Source of the DNA: an uncultured Ruminococcus sp.
GTDB taxonomy: Bacteria > Bacillota > Clostridia > Oscillospirales > Acutalibacteraceae
NCBI GenBank assembly: GCA_902773045.1
Contig: CACYDE010000026.1
Span: 1-7,461 of the forward strand
Direction: 5' to 3'
Length of the DNA: 7,461 nucleotides
The notes under the pieces: generated by a model
Told to the model about the DNA's origin: nothing
What the model saw: the letters and a program-made list of their open reading frames with translations, nothing else
Database searches by the model: none
Program-made: the position numbers and the translations under genes
Part shown: positions 5,641-7,461 of the stretch, in pieces
Position numbering within the stretch: the stretch's first letter is position 1
Layout: every line of letters starts with the position of its first letter

Positions 5641-7461
5641 TCAAACATCCTCCGGAATAAGTCTGATAATATCCTTGAACGGCATACAGATATCGTCACA
5701 TTCCTTTGCTCTGTGATTTTTAAGGATCATTTTTGCCGCATTCTGCATTGCTGGGAAACCCGTTCTTGTGAGCTGGTTTGCGTAAATAATTATATTTACA
5801 CCACGCTGTTTAAATTCTTCTTCCGTAACGGTATTGAATGAAGTCGGAACAACTACGACAGGTGTTGTCTTGTTCTTCTCTCTGTATTTTTCCACAAACT
5901 CAAAAATCTCTGACGGATCTTTCTTACGACTGTGTATCATAATTGCATCTGCACCGGCATCGGTAAAAGCAAATGCACGCTCAAGTGCATCATCCATTCC
6001 ACGCTCAAGAATAAGGCTTTCTATTCTTGCACAGATCATAAAATCCTTTGTACGCTGTGCTTTTTTGCCTGCCTTGATTTTTTCGCAGAAATCAGGAATT
6101 GCAGCCTGGGTCTGCTGTACCTCTGTACCGAAAAGGCTGTTCTTTTTCAGCCCCGTCTTATCCTCAATGATAACCATTGAAACGCCCATTCTTTCAAGTG
6201 AACGGACAGTATATACGAAATGCTCGGTAAGTCCGCCTGTATCACCGTCAAAGATAATTGGCTTTGTCGTTACCTCGCAGATATCATCAATAGTGCGGAA
6301 ACGGGATGTCATATCTACAAGTTCGATGTCGGGCTTGCCTTTTGCTGTGCTGTCGCAGAGGGAGCTTATCCACATAGCGTCAAACTGATGTGCACCACCA
6401 TTTTCTTCAACGACAGTATTCTCAACGATAAGTCCTGTCAGACCACTGTGAGCTTCCATTGCAGTGATTGTGCCCTTCATAGCAAGTGCCTTTTTAAGCC
6501 TTCCCCTTCTTATATCAGGAGTAGAAAGCTCTGCTCTTGCACGCTTATCAAGCTCAGCATATTTTTCGTCTTTAGAATACGGATATTCAACGAGTCTGCC
6601 GCCATAGGATGCAAGAACTGATACAACTTCGTTACGGATGGGCTTCTGAATACCTGATACCCAGTCGTCACCGTGTACGACATAATCAGGATGGTACTTT
6701 TCAAGGTTTTCCTTATAGCTGAGTGTATTCTGCTCAACAACCTTATATACACCTGCAATATTTTGCAACATCGACTTACGTTCTTCAAATGGAAGAAGCG
6801 GAAAACGCTTGTATCCAATAACAGCCTCGTCCGAAAGAACACCAACAATAAGTTTACCAAGCTTTTTAGCTTTCTGAATAATAGCAATATGACCACTGTG
6901 GATTATGTCGGTTGAGAAGCACATATAAACTGTGCGATTCTCGATCTCTTTCAGCTTTTCTGAAACAACTGCAAGATCTTCGGGATTATCGATCTCGCTG
7001 CAGAGAAGGTTCTTGACATCAAGTGCTGAGATATTGGCAGCACCGTTCAGCTCATTCAGTGCATTCTCCGCATACACACCAGTATTACCTGTCTCACAGA
7101 ACTCAGTGATTTTATTAAGCCAAACTTTCCAATCTGCTTTATTGAGCTTGTAGAGAGCCTGAGCCTCCATAGCGTCATTGAAAATATCAACACCGACATT
7201 CATAATCTTACCATCAACAACCTGAGCCTTAAAATCCTTTTCAGGCAGAGGAAGTGTTGAACTCACAGCCATACAGCTTGCTTCACTGTTGACAACCATA
7301 TCAAATACTTCATTTTCAAATACAAGATCACCGTGCATAAGAATTATTTCATCATCAAGATACTCCCTTGCACAGTAAATGGAATATATATAGTTGGTCT
7401 TGTCATAGACCGGATTCTTCACAAACGTGAAGTGCAAGGGCAAATCAAGACTGTTGCAGTA
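5641..7461 (-). CDS. aepX: phosphoenolpyruvate mutase fused to two nucleotidyltransferase domains (5' end cut by window edge)
   Basis: The visible 606 residues form one continuous frame open past base 7461; residue numbers here count from the edge. Residues 1 to about 172 are the later part of a LicC/RmlA-fold nucleotidyltransferase, with KTNYIYSIYCA near 21-31, LMHGDLVFE near 41-49 and the closing EIDNPEDL near 156-163; its N-terminal nucleotide-binding loop is off the window. Residues about 176-290 are an HxGH cytidylyltransferase: HSGH at 188-191, RFPLLPFEER near 219-228, and ELSTPDIRRGRL near 311-322, which resembles the ISTT/S motif. Residues about 320-606 are PEP mutase (PepM), with MEAHSGL near 335-341, WISSLCDS near 364-371, DGDTGG near 405-410 and the diagnostic EDKTGLKKNS at 433-442. 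PepM isomerises PEP to phosphonopyruvate. The HSGH-PepM pair resembles Fom1, whose cytidylyltransferase makes CMP-HEP. An internal TTG at 7443 is not a credible start. Confidence 0.93.
   Translation of the reverse strand, partial: YCNSLDLPLHFTFVKNPVYDKTNYIYSIYCAREYLDDEIILMHGDLVFENEVFDMVVNSEASCMAVSSTLPLPEKDFKAQVVDGKIMNVGVDIFNDAMEAQALYKLNKADWKVWLNKITEFCETGNTGVYAENALNELNGAANISALDVKNLLCSEIDNPEDLAVVSEKLKEIENRTVYMCFSTDIIHSGHIAIIQKAKKLGKLIVGVLSDEAVIGYKRFPLLPFEERKSMLQNIAGVYKVVEQNTLSYKENLEKYHPDYVVHGDDWVSGIQKPIRNEVVSVLASYGGRLVEYPYSKDEKYAELDKRARAELSTPDIRRGRLKKALAMKGTITAMEAHSGLTGLIVENTVVEENGGAHQFDAMWISSLCDSTAKGKPDIELVDMTSRFRTIDDICEVTTKPIIFDGDTGGLTEHFVYTVRSLERMGVSMVIIEDKTGLKKNSLFGTEVQQTQAAIPDFCEKIKAGKKAQRTKDFMICARIESLILERGMDDALERAFAFTDAGADAIMIHSRKKDPSEIFEFVEKYREKNKTTPVVVVPTSFNTVTEEEFKQRGVNIIIYANQLTRTGFPAMQNAAKMILKNHRAKECDDICMPFKDIIRLIPEDV
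5649..5653 (-). promoter_or_regulatory. ribosome binding site of the reductase gene inside the PEP mutase tail
   Basis: GGAGG on the minus strand lies in the last codons of the PEP mutase gene and ends nine bases before the ATG at 5639. It supports that start over the ATG at 5648, which would leave no spacing. The PEP mutase stop codon falls between the site and the start, an arrangement typical of coupled translation. Confidence 0.75.

Noticed and set aside
5834..6388. 184-codon open frame on the plus strand
   Set aside because: It lies wholly opposite the PEP mutase domain, which has intact catalytic motifs. Its translation is serine-rich and low in recognisable motifs, as expected for an antisense shadow.
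1..7461. RNA genes, CRISPR array, insertion sequence or attachment site
   Set aside because: Coding sequence fills essentially the whole window. I saw no regularly spaced repeats, transposase motifs or tRNA-like structure.

Overview
This window is one tightly packed stretch of seven genes, all on the minus strand, so transcription runs from base 7461 towards base 1. The genes are separated by only 1 to 21 bases. Every gene that starts inside the window has a purine-rich ribosome binding site 5 to 9 bases before its ATG, and no promoter or terminator is visible, so this looks like the interior of a longer operon. The two end genes run off the window. Strong GGAGG-type sites, moderate-to-low GC and the protein style suggest a Firmicute, probably a gut or rumen Clostridia member of the Ruminococcus/Oscillospiraceae kind. 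That assignment is an inference; no marker gene is present.

The first three genes in transcription order (about 7461 to 3383) form a phosphonate pathway. A multidomain protein carries a LicC-like nucleotidyltransferase (its N-terminus is cut by the window edge), an HSGH-motif cytidylyltransferase and a PEP mutase. An iron-type alcohol dehydrogenase and a thiamine-diphosphate phosphonopyruvate decarboxylase follow. Together they should convert PEP to phosphonopyruvate, phosphonoacetaldehyde, then 2-hydroxyethylphosphonate (HEP), and probably CMP-HEP. The set matches the early fosfomycin steps Fom1, Fom2 and FomC. No methyltransferase, hydrolase or epoxidase of that pathway lies in the window.

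The next four genes (3361 to 1) form a dTDP-3-amino-3,6-dideoxyhexose pathway: a DegT-type sugar aminotransferase, a fused GNAT acetyltransferase plus FdtA/QdtA-type 3,4-ketoisomerase, RmlA, and the first 144 codons of RmlB. RmlA and RmlB make dTDP-4-keto-6-deoxyglucose. The ketoisomerase, aminotransferase and GNAT domain would then give a dTDP-3-acetamido sugar of the Fuc3NAc or Qui3NAc type.

The combined reading is that the operon supplies two activated precursors, CMP-hydroxyethylphosphonate and a dTDP-3-acetamido-3,6-dideoxyhexose, for a surface glycan decorated with a phosphonate. The glycosyltransferases and the phosphonate transferase are not in the window. In sampled lines the sugar genes between about 439 and 3361 are more AT-rich than the phosphonate genes and rmlB, which hints at a mosaic locus.
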